Shown: positions 8,216 through 16,881 of the stretch, in pieces
How positions within the stretch are numbered: the stretch's first letter is position 1
Layout: each line of letters starts with the position of its first letter
Source: an uncultured Prolixibacteraceae bacterium
Lineage (GTDB): Bacteria; Bacteroidota; Bacteroidia; Bacteroidales; Prolixibacteraceae
NCBI GenBank assembly: GCA_913063265.1
Contig: CAJXZG010000003.1
Location: 1 to 64,000, forward strand
Direction of reading: 5' to 3'
Length of the DNA stretch: 64,000 nt
Notes under the pieces: model-generated
Told to the model about the DNA's origin: nothing
Database searches by the model: none
The model's input: the letters and a program-made list of their open reading frames with translations, nothing else
Position numbers and translations under genes: made by a program

Positions 8216-8949
8216 TGTTAGAAGAGATTCTGGAAAAGTATAAAAACGGTGAGATAGAACTTTCTGAAGCTTTGGAACAATTTCCGGGTAAGGGAATAGA
8301 AGAAATGGGATTTGCAACTATCGATACTGATCGCAGGCACAGAACCGGACTGCCTGAAGTAATATATGCATCGGGAAAAACAGTGGAACAAGTAAAGCAA
8401 ATTGCTGAACGGATGTTTAATAAGGGAATTGATGTTTTGGCAACGCGGGTTACTGCAGAAATGGCTGAAGCTGTACAATCCATTATTCCTGAAGCGGAAT
8501 ATAATCCTATTGCCAAAACTATCTGTTATCGAAAAATTGAAACGGAAAATTCTAAAGGTTATATTGCTGTTGTTGCAGCGGGAACTTCCGATATGCCTGT
8601 TGCTGAAGAAGCTGCTGTTACAGCCAGGTTTTTAGGCAACAAGGTTGAAACCACATATGATGTAGGTGTTGCCGGAATTCACCGACTGTTTAATAAACTT
8701 GAATTGATACGAAATGCCCGGGTGATTATTGTTGTAGCCGGTATGGAGGGAGCGCTGGGAAGTGTAATTGGTGGATTAGTAAGTAAACCTGTTATCGGGG
8801 TCCCAACCAGTGTAGGCTATGGCGCTAATTTTCAGGGACTTTCGGCGTTGCTTTCAATGTTAAACAGTTGTGCCAGTGGAATTAGTGTTGTAAATATAGA
8901 CAATGGTTTTGGTGCTGCATGCCAGGCCTCTTTAATAAACCAGTTATAA
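8212..8949 (+). CDS. larB: LarB, nicotinic acid adenine dinucleotide carboxylase/hydrolase
   Basis: Carboxylates NaAD and hydrolyses it to pyridinium-3,5-biscarboxylic acid mononucleotide, the first step of NPN synthesis. 245 residues: N-terminal helical domain, then a PurE-like domain with VAAGTSDMPVAEEAA, the YDVGVAGIHRL motif and the GMEGALGSVIGGL and GVPTSVGYGA loops. Starts within the larC stop codon (ATGA), so it is translationally coupled. Confidence 0.95.
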   Translation: MMLEEILEKYKNGEIELSEALEQFPGKGIEEMGFATIDTDRRHRTGLPEVIYASGKTVEQVKQIAERMFNKGIDVLATRVTAEMAEAVQSIIPEAEYNPIAKTICYRKIETENSKGYIAVVAAGTSDMPVAEEAAVTARFLGNKVETTYDVGVAGIHRLFNKLELIRNARVIIVVAGMEGALGSVIGGLVSKPVIGVPTSVGYGANFQGLSALLSMLNSCASGISVVNIDNGFGAACQASLINQL

Positions 8950-8960
8950 GAATTGAAAAA

Positions 8961-9659
8961 ATGAATGAATTGTATTTACTTTTTGGATCGGCAGCCACGT
9001 TTGGTTTTGTACACACCATATTAGGACCCGATCATTATTTGCCATTTATTGTATTAAGTAAAGCCAGAAACTGGTCAGGAAATAAAACCATGTGGATTAC
9101 CTTTTTCTCAGGAGTAGGCCACGTGGCAAGTTCGGTACTGATTGGTATGATTGGAATTGCGCTTGGAATAAGCTTAAATAAGCTGGAGTTTATAGAATCG
9201 TTTCGCGGTGAGATGGTAGGCTGGATGTTGTTTGCCTTTGGTATAGGGTATACCATTTACGGAATTTACAAATATTTAAATAGTACACATCATTTTCATT
9301 TACCCGATTTTTTGGTTCCCAAAAAGGTTCGTGATTTGCGGCATTTGCCTGTAGAAAATCAAAAGGAGGATAATACAAAACTTACTCCATGGATTCTTTT
9401 TTTAATTTTTGTGTTTGGGCCTTGTGAAGTTTTGATTCCATTACTGATTTTCCCGGCATATGAAAGCAGTACTTTCGGAATGATTGCCGTAGCATTGATA
9501 TTTGGAATTACAACAGTTCTTACAATGATGTTGGCTGTATATATTGGTTATAAAGGTTTTTCACTGGTTAAATTTAAAAAACAGGAAAGCTATCTCCATT
9601 TAGTTGCAGGAATGTTGATTTTGGTAAGTGCAAGCGGTATTCTGTTTTTTGGGTGGTAG
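8961..9659 (+). CDS. membrane transporter, UreH/NiCoT-like, probable nickel uptake
   Basis: 232-residue integral membrane protein with about six hydrophobic segments and a His-rich cytoplasmic loop (STHHFHLPDF). The motif FGFVHTILGPDHYLPF in the first helix resembles the HX(n)DH metal signature of NiCoT/UreH-type nickel-cobalt carriers. FGPCEVLIPLL is a repeated-type motif in the second half. The start at 8961 is chosen over one 42 bases upstream that would overlap the larB stop. Position behind larECB suggests it brings nickel for the pincer cofactor. The substrate is inferred from motif and context only. Confidence 0.7.
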   Translation: MNELYLLFGSAATFGFVHTILGPDHYLPFIVLSKARNWSGNKTMWITFFSGVGHVASSVLIGMIGIALGISLNKLEFIESFRGEMVGWMLFAFGIGYTIYGIYKYLNSTHHFHLPDFLVPKKVRDLRHLPVENQKEDNTKLTPWILFLIFVFGPCEVLIPLLIFPAYESSTFGMIAVALIFGITTVLTMMLAVYIGYKGFSLVKFKKQESYLHLVAGMLILVSASGILFFGW

Positions 9660-9673
9660 GTTTTGAAAAGCCC

Positions 9674-9748
9674 GAAGTCAGAAGCCCGAAGTTAGAAGCC
9701 CGAAGCTGGAAGAGCAATTCTGACTTCCGACTTCGAGCTTCGAGCTTC
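9674..9748. repeat. period-7 inverted tandem array (GAAGNNN/CTTCNNN), copy A
   Basis: GAAG recurs exactly every 7 bases at 9674, 9681, 9688, 9695, 9702 and 9709. After an 11-base spacer CTTC recurs every 7 bases at 9724, 9731, 9738 and 9745. The two arms can pair as an interrupted hairpin. It sits between the stops of two convergent genes. The same 6 + 4 unit architecture occurs at 32826-32902. Confidence 0.85.
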
Positions 9749-9763
9749 AAACCATATTTTACA

Positions 9764-10633
9764 TTACCCTTTCGGTCCATCCCAATCGGAAATACCCATT
9801 CCTTCCAATCCGGCTTTTCTGATGGGATCTGTAACATCATTAAATGCCTGAAAACCAAAATCCAGTCCTCCGATTGTACGTAATGGACGACTGCCTGCAG
9901 GTTTATTAATCAGGTCTTCAAATATTTTTACTATCACCATGGAATCAGTAGGGGCATTTTCATCAGCAAAAAGGCCCTGAACAGTTTTTCCAAAACCATC
10001 GAAAAATTCACCAACATGCTGATATGCTGCTGCTACTTTTTCGTCGCCTGCATTTACAATGTTACCAAAGAAATTGGTGTCAAACGGGCCGGGTTCAACA
10101 ATAACCACATCTATTCCTAGTGGGGCAAGTTCGTAACGCAAAGCTTCACTCATTCCTTCCAGTCCCCATTTACTGGCATGATAAACACTAAAACCCGGAA
10201 AAGCGGCTCTTCCCGCAGTAGAACTTACCTGGATAATTAATCCCGATTTTTTTGCACGCATACCTGGAAGTACTGCTTTAGCCGTTCTCATAGTCCCGAC
10301 AATATTTAAATCCAGCTGGTCCATAACCTGTTCAGATGTAAACGCTTCAAGGGCACCACCATAACCAAGACCTGCATTATTTATTAATACATCAACTTCG
10401 GGAATTTGCGATACAGCTGCATTAACACTTTCATCGGAGGTCACATCCATTTCGAAAACATCAATTTTCAAATTGTTTGCTTTTGCAAACTCTTTTAGTT
10501 CTGATGCCGGTTTTGTATTTTTTCCTGCGATATTTCGCATGGTTGCATAAACATGATGTCCTTTCTTGGCAAGATATTTTGAAGAATCATATCCAAATCC
10601 TGAGCTGCATCCCGTAATTAAAATTTTTTTCAT
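9764..10633 (-). CDS. SDR family NAD(P)-dependent oxidoreductase
   Basis: Classical short-chain dehydrogenase of 289 residues. The nucleotide-binding motif TGCSSGFG is at residues 7-14, NNAG lies in the middle, and the catalytic Ser with YHASK follows in the SSTAGRAAFPGFSVYHASK region. The substrate cannot be told from the sequence. The start at 10633 (MKKILITG) is preferred to a longer frame, since the Rossmann fold begins there. It stands alone, convergent with the lar operon. Confidence 0.9.
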   Translation of the reverse strand: MKKILITGCSSGFGYDSSKYLAKKGHHVYATMRNIAGKNTKPASELKEFAKANNLKIDVFEMDVTSDESVNAAVSQIPEVDVLINNAGLGYGGALEAFTSEQVMDQLDLNIVGTMRTAKAVLPGMRAKKSGLIIQVSSTAGRAAFPGFSVYHASKWGLEGMSEALRYELAPLGIDVVIVEPGPFDTNFFGNIVNAGDEKVAAAYQHVGEFFDGFGKTVQGLFADENAPTDSMVIVKIFEDLINKPAGSRPLRTIGGLDFGFQAFNDVTDPIRKAGLEGMGISDWDGPKG

Positions 10634-10784
10634 AACAGTATTTTTATGGTGAGAAAATATTAAAGACATATATGACTTTTATTTTGTCTTTTAATTCCAA
10701 ACCATAAAAAGATACCTTTGTTCATTCCAATAAAATAATTGGTGAACAGTTTGTCGGAAATGTAAGATATCTCCTGAAAAAGTT

Positions 10785-13700
10785 TTAGTTTTTGATTTCT
10801 TTTACATTTCTGTTCGAAAAATATGCAGCAATAACGGTCATAAACACAAGAACCACAGCTACATAAACTCCGGTTGGTACAGGTGCAGGTTCTCCCTGTG
10901 CATAGGAATGAAGCCCTGATAAATAATAGTTTACACCAAAATAGGTCATTAATACCGAGCTAAATCCCACTAAGGCTGCTGCACTTTTTGCAAAGTTTCC
11001 TTTAAATCCGGGTATTTTATGCATATGGCTGATAAAAGTGTAAACCAAAACGGTAACCAATGCCCAGGTTTCTTTTGGGTCCCATCCCCAATAACGACCC
11101 CACGATTCGTTGGCCCAAACACCTCCCAGGAAGGAACCAAGGGTTACCATAATCAGTCCGATTATTAATGCAATGTCGATTATATTCACAAGCTCTTTTA
11201 GGGTTAAGTCTACCCTTGCTGCATTACTTTTACTTCTAAAAATCATTAGCAAAAGATTTAGAAGTCCCAGTAGAGCCCCTACACCCAAAAATCCATAACT
11301 TGAAACTATGACCGCAACGTGCACAATCAACCAGTACGATTTTAACACAGGAACAAGATTAGTAATTTCAGGACTCATCCAGCTAAAACCTGCAACCAAC
11401 AAAGTTAATCCTGCAAGAATGGTGGTCATAGAAAGTGTGATTTCGGAACGATTGGCAAAAATCAAACCTGCCAAACAGGTAGCCCAACTGACAAACACCA
11501 TCGATTCGTAACCGTTACTCCATGGGGCATGTCCGGATATGTACCAGCGTAGCCCTAATCCAAAGGAATGAATTATAAAAAGTATAAATACAACTGAAAG
11601 TGAAACCTTTTTTAAAACAGTTAATTTTACTGTTGGTTTAAAAACAGGGAAAAGACTGATAACCAGCATTATTAATCCCAGCAACATATACACCTTGGAG
11701 AGTTTGCTGAATATATTAAGATTATTATATAATACCTCAGATTTAATTTTGGCCAGGGTAGGAATAACTTCAGCACCGGTACTTTTCTGGTATTCCTTTA
11801 ATTTATCCAGTAAGATATTTGCCGAAGCCACATCTTTGTTTTGTATTGCTGACAGGTAACTGCTTATGGTTGTTTTTGCAAATGCTTCTCCTTCCTGTCC
11901 TAATAAATTTGCATCGCGCACAGAAATCCATTTGTGATTTTCATCATTCGGCACCGGGAAAATTGTTAAGTAATCTCCCATAAATACCTGCATCATAATA
12001 TTGGCACGTTCATCAACATTTATTACTTCTTTGTCATATTTATTACGCTGATTTGCGTTTTTCCCATAAGCGTTATTAACCACCTGGTTTAATTTATAAC
12101 TTCCGTTTGCCGGATTAAATAAACCATTAAATGAAATATAATTTCCTCTTGCATTTAGCATGTTTCTTAAATCTGAATTTCCAACTTTGATAATTGGAAT
12201 ATTTTTCCATTTTTCAGGATTTGCATGCATGTCAAGAAAAACCTCTGCTGAAGATAATCCTTCCCAATTATTTTTTTTGGCAACTTTTCTTAATACTTCC
12301 GAGGCCAGCGTATTTACAGGTTCTATTCTTCCTTTTGGACTAAGAACGATCAGTTCGCTAAATTCAGAAATATGCTCTTTATTGATTTTTTGGTTTTGTG
12401 CATTTGTGCTAAAACCTAAAAACATACCCAGAATTAAAATCACAAATAGTTTTTTTCTTTCCTCACGCAGTTTGGCTGAAGCTTTTATAAGTGCTTTTAT
12501 CCGGCTGTTTTTATTAAAAAATATCCATACCATTCCCAATGCCATCAGTAAATATCCAATATAAGTAACTGTAGTTCCCAAGGCATCGCTGTTTACCGAT
12601 AAAATTGTTCCTTTTTCATCGGGATCATACGAGGATTGGAAAAATCTAAAACCATTATACTTTAGTATATTATTCATGTATATTCTGAATGGCTTTTCAA
12701 TATCCTGGCTTTTTAAAATAACTTCGCTGGCGAAAGAAGACGGGCTGTTGGAACCCGGATATCTGTCAAGTTGAAAATCTTTCAAATAAATTGAAAACGG
12801 AAGTTCGATGAGTTTGGAGCCATAACTAACGGCAACATTAACACCATTAATACTGGTAATATAATCGTTGCCAACCAATCCTTTTGTTCCAAAAACATTA
12901 ACGACTTTTGAGGTATTACCAATAGTCACTTCAGCCTGAATAGCATCAAGATTTGCACTTCCGTTTTGATTGCCAACATAGTTTAATTTTGATAAACCTT
13001 TAGATAAATATTGTTTTACGGCAAAACTTACATTACCGACAGTATAGGCGTTTTGAGTGTTAATCTCAATTTCAGTACCGGGGGCAAAAACAACTGGTTC
13101 CTGATCCATCATTTCCATAACAGAAACTGAATCGCTGGCTTTTGCAAATAACTTTCCACTTGTCAAATAAAAACTTATTCCTTTAATAACTTCCTGTTTT
13201 TCAAAGGTAAAGGCAACATTGCCCAGGCTCTTAACATCTCCCGGGTTCAGAAGGAAATCGGTCCTGTTACTTTCGTCAGCAACAGCCAAAACAGATACAA
13301 TGGAAGAACCATTTGGATCAGCAACCAGTACTTCCTCTGCTGAGGGTACATAATTGATATTTTTCACAGATACTTTTTGCCCTGCAATTTCCAGATTCTC
13401 AGAATAACGATTGGCAGTATAAGGGGAAAACATTACTTGTTTTTCCTTAATAATTTCCTGTCCGTTTGTTTGTGCCTTTACCGTAACAAATGTCGATTCG
13501 GAAATAAGGTTGTTTGACGAGGCTCCTTCGCGTATATGCATTGTGCCTTCATATCCTATATATCTGGTTAAAGCGGAACCAATAAAAATAATAACAAATG
13601 AAAAATGAAGAATTACTCCGGCCCATCTTTTTTTTCCTATTAAATTGTGTGTAAAAACACTTGCTATCAAATTGATACACAATACAAGCAAAAGTATTTC

Positions 13701-13850
13701 AAACCAAAGCGCATTATAAACAAGGATTTTTGCAGTAATTGTACCATAATCATTTTCGATAAATGTTGCGTAAGCTATTGCAATTGTAAATATTACAACT
13801 AATAAACCTGTAAAAAACATGGAGGAAAAAATTGAAGCAATTTTTTTCAT
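10785..13850 (-). CDS. cytochrome c biogenesis protein, ResB-CcsA fusion
   Basis: About 1021 residues. The N-terminal half has ResB-like membrane helices and a large periplasmic region. The C-terminal half is a CcsA-type heme handler with the WWD signature WGRYWGWDPKETW and conserved His residues near the ends of the last helices. It exports heme and attaches it to CxxCH apocytochromes (system II). It lies just downstream of a block of multiheme cytochromes that would need it. An alternative start 30 bases upstream (13880) is possible. A terminator separates it from the cytochrome gene upstream. Confidence 0.92.
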   Translation of the reverse strand: MKKIASIFSSMFFTGLLVVIFTIAIAYATFIENDYGTITAKILVYNALWFEILLLVLCINLIASVFTHNLIGKKRWAGVILHFSFVIIFIGSALTRYIGYEGTMHIREGASSNNLISESTFVTVKAQTNGQEIIKEKQVMFSPYTANRYSENLEIAGQKVSVKNINYVPSAEEVLVADPNGSSIVSVLAVADESNRTDFLLNPGDVKSLGNVAFTFEKQEVIKGISFYLTSGKLFAKASDSVSVMEMMDQEPVVFAPGTEIEINTQNAYTVGNVSFAVKQYLSKGLSKLNYVGNQNGSANLDAIQAEVTIGNTSKVVNVFGTKGLVGNDYITSINGVNVAVSYGSKLIELPFSIYLKDFQLDRYPGSNSPSSFASEVILKSQDIEKPFRIYMNNILKYNGFRFFQSSYDPDEKGTILSVNSDALGTTVTYIGYLLMALGMVWIFFNKNSRIKALIKASAKLREERKKLFVILILGMFLGFSTNAQNQKINKEHISEFSELIVLSPKGRIEPVNTLASEVLRKVAKKNNWEGLSSAEVFLDMHANPEKWKNIPIIKVGNSDLRNMLNARGNYISFNGLFNPANGSYKLNQVVNNAYGKNANQRNKYDKEVINVDERANIMMQVFMGDYLTIFPVPNDENHKWISVRDANLLGQEGEAFAKTTISSYLSAIQNKDVASANILLDKLKEYQKSTGAEVIPTLAKIKSEVLYNNLNIFSKLSKVYMLLGLIMLVISLFPVFKPTVKLTVLKKVSLSVVFILFIIHSFGLGLRWYISGHAPWSNGYESMVFVSWATCLAGLIFANRSEITLSMTTILAGLTLLVAGFSWMSPEITNLVPVLKSYWLIVHVAVIVSSYGFLGVGALLGLLNLLLMIFRSKSNAARVDLTLKELVNIIDIALIIGLIMVTLGSFLGGVWANESWGRYWGWDPKETWALVTVLVYTFISHMHKIPGFKGNFAKSAAALVGFSSVLMTYFGVNYYLSGLHSYAQGEPAPVPTGVYVAVVLVFMTVIAAYFSNRNVKEIKN

Positions 13851-14018
13851 AAGAGAAATTGTTTTATAATCTGTAATCATTTTAAATTTTAATAAAAATC
13901 ATCTCAAATAAATAAGGATAAATATGTTTATTCAAATTCTTGAAAATGACCTCATTTAATTTTATTTTGATTCCTTAAAATCTTCCGCAAAGAAAGTAAT
14001 TGTTATTAATTAATGCAT

Positions 14019-14056
14019 AAAAAAATCCTTTGTTTTAATTAAAACAAAGGATTTTT
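14019..14056 (-). terminator. strong palindromic terminator after the cytochrome c554-like gene
   Basis: A perfect inverted repeat (AAAAATCCTTTGTTTTAA and its complement) ends in T/A runs on both strands, 16 bases beyond the stop of the gene at 14073. Confidence 0.85.
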
Positions 14057-14072
14057 TAGTGGATTTACTGTA

Positions 14073-14579
14073 TTACTTTTTTAAAGTAGGATCGGGATGA
14101 TTTATTTGTGAGTAGAACTCTTCAAAATTCCATGGTTTTTTGGCTGCCGGATGCCCCTCAGGTTTTTTACCTTCATGACAGTTTTTACAGGTTTCTTCAT
14201 TAGGAATTACCATACCTCTTTCCAGTGCCTTCTCTCTGTTTTTCATAACTGCAGCCGATTTATACATGCTACCCGGGCCATGACATGATTCACATCCTAC
14301 ACCTTCGTCTACTTTTAAGGTTGCAATTAATCCCTTACTTACGCTTCCTGCTGTTGAATGACATGCCAAACATTCCGGATTTTTTTTGCCGGCATCATCC
14401 AGTTTGCTGTAAGCTTTTGAATGAGTTGTTTCTTGCCATTGTTTAAATTGTGCTCCCTTAGCAGGTTTGTTATGACACATTTTACAGGCATTTGACCCAA
14501 TGTATTTAGGTTGAGAAAATGATACAGAACTAATTGCAATTGCACACCCTAATACAAATAGAAATTTTAAATACTTCAT
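14073..14579 (-). CDS. tetraheme cytochrome c, c554-like
   Basis: 168 residues with an N-terminal signal peptide (cleavage after about residue 22) and four CxxCH motifs at residues 32, 70, 96 and 131. GCESCHGPGS and the spacing of the motifs resemble the cytochrome c554 family. It is a periplasmic electron carrier. As the last gene of the block it may shuttle electrons between the membrane cytochrome complex upstream and a terminal acceptor. Heme ligation beyond the proximal His cannot be assigned from sequence alone. Confidence 0.9.
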   Translation of the reverse strand: MKYLKFLFVLGCAIAISSVSFSQPKYIGSNACKMCHNKPAKGAQFKQWQETTHSKAYSKLDDAGKKNPECLACHSTAGSVSKGLIATLKVDEGVGCESCHGPGSMYKSAAVMKNREKALERGMVIPNEETCKNCHEGKKPEGHPAAKKPWNFEEFYSQINHPDPTLKK

Positions 14580-14713
14580 TGTTTTTGATTTTTAGATTTA
14601 TCTTTTGTTTTACAATTTTTAAGCCAAAATCAATCAAAATTTAGTTTTAGTTTGAGAATCTAAATATGCATCAAATTCATCATTTCTCAAAAAGAAATTG
14701 ATTCTTTTTACAA

Positions 14714-16216
14714 TTAATATAGTGCTGAGTGGCACATTGAACAAAGCTCGGTTTGCCACATGTCACCAATATCCATTGGATGATTAAATTCCAGAGATTG
14801 TCTCGTGCCTGCAAAAGTAATGCTGTCTCCAATTCCTTGTGCAACTATGTTATGGCACAAATTACAATCCTTGGAAATAACTTTACCGGTTTTGGTAGCA
14901 TGCCGATCGTTATGACAACGGTAGCAACCATCGGTTTCCATATGTCCCAGATTGTTTGGATAAACCCTCCAGTCGGCTTTCATAAAAGGGAAAATATTAT
15001 TTGAATATCCAGCCTGAATTTCAGAAATGGCATCTTTGATGTCTGTATTTCGGCTTTCCCAAATTTCAGGATAACCCTGTTTGTAATATTCATTGATGAC
15101 AGAATCAATTGCCATAAAGGCACTGTCTTTTGTTGAATAATCAGGAATCAAGACTTGCATTGCCAACATCTTAATTTCAGGCAGGGATTTAGATATTTTC
15201 CCGTTTTTAATAGACTTGTCTATAAAATTTTGAGGTGCAAGATAATCATGCGATGGCCTGTTGTGGCAATCCAGACAATCCATTACCCGTGTTTCCAATG
15301 AGTCAATTTGTTCTGCACTTAATCCCAAATCGTTGTCTGTATAAATATAACTTTCTCCGGTTTTTGTGTTAGTGTATTTAACCCATGGAATTTCCTGTCT
15401 GCTTGAATTCGATGTTTTATATTCTATAATTACATCAGGACTAATATGCTGGTGGATTCCTTTTTCAATTCCATTCAATGTATGCTTGGTACTCGTTTTT
15501 ATCAGCATGTGCAAAATTACCTCACTATTTTCTTCATCAGCTAAATATGAATTTTTTATGCGTCTTTTATCGTCATAGAATTTTTCAGGCCAGTGACAAT
15601 GTTCACAGGTCTCCTGCGCCGGACGAAGATTTGCAATAGGAGTGGGAATAGGTTGCGGATATTTTTTTGCCATTACAGAATAAACCTGGTACAATCCGGA
15701 TAACTTACTTTTTACATACCAACTTGCCCCTGAACCAACATGACATTCAACACAGGCAACACGTTCATGGGCAGAACCATAATACGTAGTATATTCCGGT
15801 TCCATTACCTGGTGACATAATTTTCCGCAAAATTCAACAGATTCAGTATAATGGAATGCTTCGTAACTTCCTACAGAAGATATGATAAGTAAAAAAACTG
15901 TACCCACTGCAAAAATGATTGTAGCATTTCGCGTAGAAGTTTTGTTAAAATCAAGTATTGGCCAGTCAGGTTCCCTGCCTTCCAGTTCTGCCTTTCTCAA
16001 TTTTTTACGGTGAATCCGCATTCCTATTGGAATCAGGATAAGGCCGAAAACCATAAAGGCAGGAAGCACAATGAAAATGATTAAACCAATGTAACTTCCG
16101 CCAAAACCAAAAAGAGATGATAGCAGTGCAAGAGACAAAATTGTGGCAAGATTAAATAATGCCAGAACAGCGCCAAAAATCGAAATTCCGTTTTTTACTG
16201 ATGATGGTAACTTCAT
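14714..16216 (-). CDS. membrane-anchored heptaheme cytochrome c (NapC/NirT-like)
   Basis: 500 residues. Three predicted membrane helices (about 13-35, 43-65, 98-116) are followed by a periplasmic part. It carries seven heme motifs: one CX3CH (CGKLCH, residue 130) and six CxxCH (155, 204, 314, 431, 451, 492). The PEYTTYYGSAHERVACVECH segment resembles NapC-type quinol dehydrogenases, and the NLRPAQETCEHCHWPEKF segment is typical of long multiheme relatives. Likely receives electrons from the cytochrome b encoded next to it. The CX3CH spacing is verified at the DNA level and is not a frameshift. Confidence 0.9.
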   Translation of the reverse strand: MKLPSSVKNGISIFGAVLALFNLATILSLALLSSLFGFGGSYIGLIIFIVLPAFMVFGLILIPIGMRIHRKKLRKAELEGREPDWPILDFNKTSTRNATIIFAVGTVFLLIISSVGSYEAFHYTESVEFCGKLCHQVMEPEYTTYYGSAHERVACVECHVGSGASWYVKSKLSGLYQVYSVMAKKYPQPIPTPIANLRPAQETCEHCHWPEKFYDDKRRIKNSYLADEENSEVILHMLIKTSTKHTLNGIEKGIHQHISPDVIIEYKTSNSSRQEIPWVKYTNTKTGESYIYTDNDLGLSAEQIDSLETRVMDCLDCHNRPSHDYLAPQNFIDKSIKNGKISKSLPEIKMLAMQVLIPDYSTKDSAFMAIDSVINEYYKQGYPEIWESRNTDIKDAISEIQAGYSNNIFPFMKADWRVYPNNLGHMETDGCYRCHNDRHATKTGKVISKDCNLCHNIVAQGIGDSITFAGTRQSLEFNHPMDIGDMWQTELCSMCHSALY

Positions 16217-16258
16217 AATTTATAGATTTTAAAGTCACCGGAAGTTTGTCACTTTCTC

Positions 16259-16876
16259 CTAAACGTGGTGCCAGCCACTTACAATACTTTTAAAGTTTTC
16301 AGCGGGCGATTTTCCAATTGAAGCAATATAAAGATGAATAATTAAAAATATAGCGATAAAAAAGCCAAGAGCAGTATGGAATACCGCAGTTAGAAAAATA
16401 CCGCTTAAATTGTAAACTTCTTCAATAATTAATTCAGGAAAAAGTAATGCAATTCCGGTAAAAATGGTTAGTGGTAAAACAATGTACATTACCATTATGT
16501 ACGTATATTTCTGTAGCGGATTAAATTTTCTGTTTTTAGAAAGCGGGTAGGGGGCCTTTTCTCCCTTAAACATTCCGTAAATATAATAACGGGCTTGTTT
16601 CATTGGTCTTTTCAAAAAACCCTTGGGTTTAACGATATAAAATTTGCCATTATTCGTAAATAAATTTCCTGCCAGATACAACAAATAGCTTAACGTTACC
16701 AATACGCCTGCAACATTATGAACGCTCACTGCTGTGGAGAATTCGATAAAAGAAGATTCAACACCCGATTGCATTGAATATCCTGTAATACTCAGTGCAA
16801 TAATTCCAATGGCATTTAGTCCGTGCCAAATTCTTAACCAAACAGGGTAGAAGTAGATTTTATTATTTTTTTCCAT
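16259..16876 (-). CDS. cytochrome b (Ni-Fe hydrogenase/thiosulfate reductase b-subunit type)
   Basis: 205 residues with four membrane helices. His residues in WLRIWHGLNAIG, VSVHNVAG, VFHTALGFF and FLIIHLYIAS are placed as heme b ligands of the Ni_hydr_CYTB fold. The family moves electrons between the quinone pool and periplasmic partners. It starts 5 bases after the stop of the heptaheme gene at 16882 and precedes the NapC-like gene, so the three are one unit. Confidence 0.9.
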   Translation of the reverse strand: MEKNNKIYFYPVWLRIWHGLNAIGIIALSITGYSMQSGVESSFIEFSTAVSVHNVAGVLVTLSYLLYLAGNLFTNNGKFYIVKPKGFLKRPMKQARYYIYGMFKGEKAPYPLSKNRKFNPLQKYTYIMVMYIVLPLTIFTGIALLFPELIIEEVYNLSGIFLTAVFHTALGFFIAIFLIIHLYIASIGKSPAENFKSIVSGWHHV

Positions 16877-16881
16877 CCGGA

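Noticed and set aside
9674-9748. CRISPR-like array because of regular spacing
   Set aside because: Units are only 7 bp, inverted halfway, with no repeats of 20-40 bp and no cas genes in the window.
12160-12564. 134-codon open frame on the + strand
   Set aside because: It is antisense to the middle of the cytochrome c biogenesis gene and has no protein-like motif.
15813-15830. Sequencing error or frameshift at the CX3CH motif
   Set aside because: Frame continues intact on both sides with family-typical sequence, so three residues between the cysteines is real.
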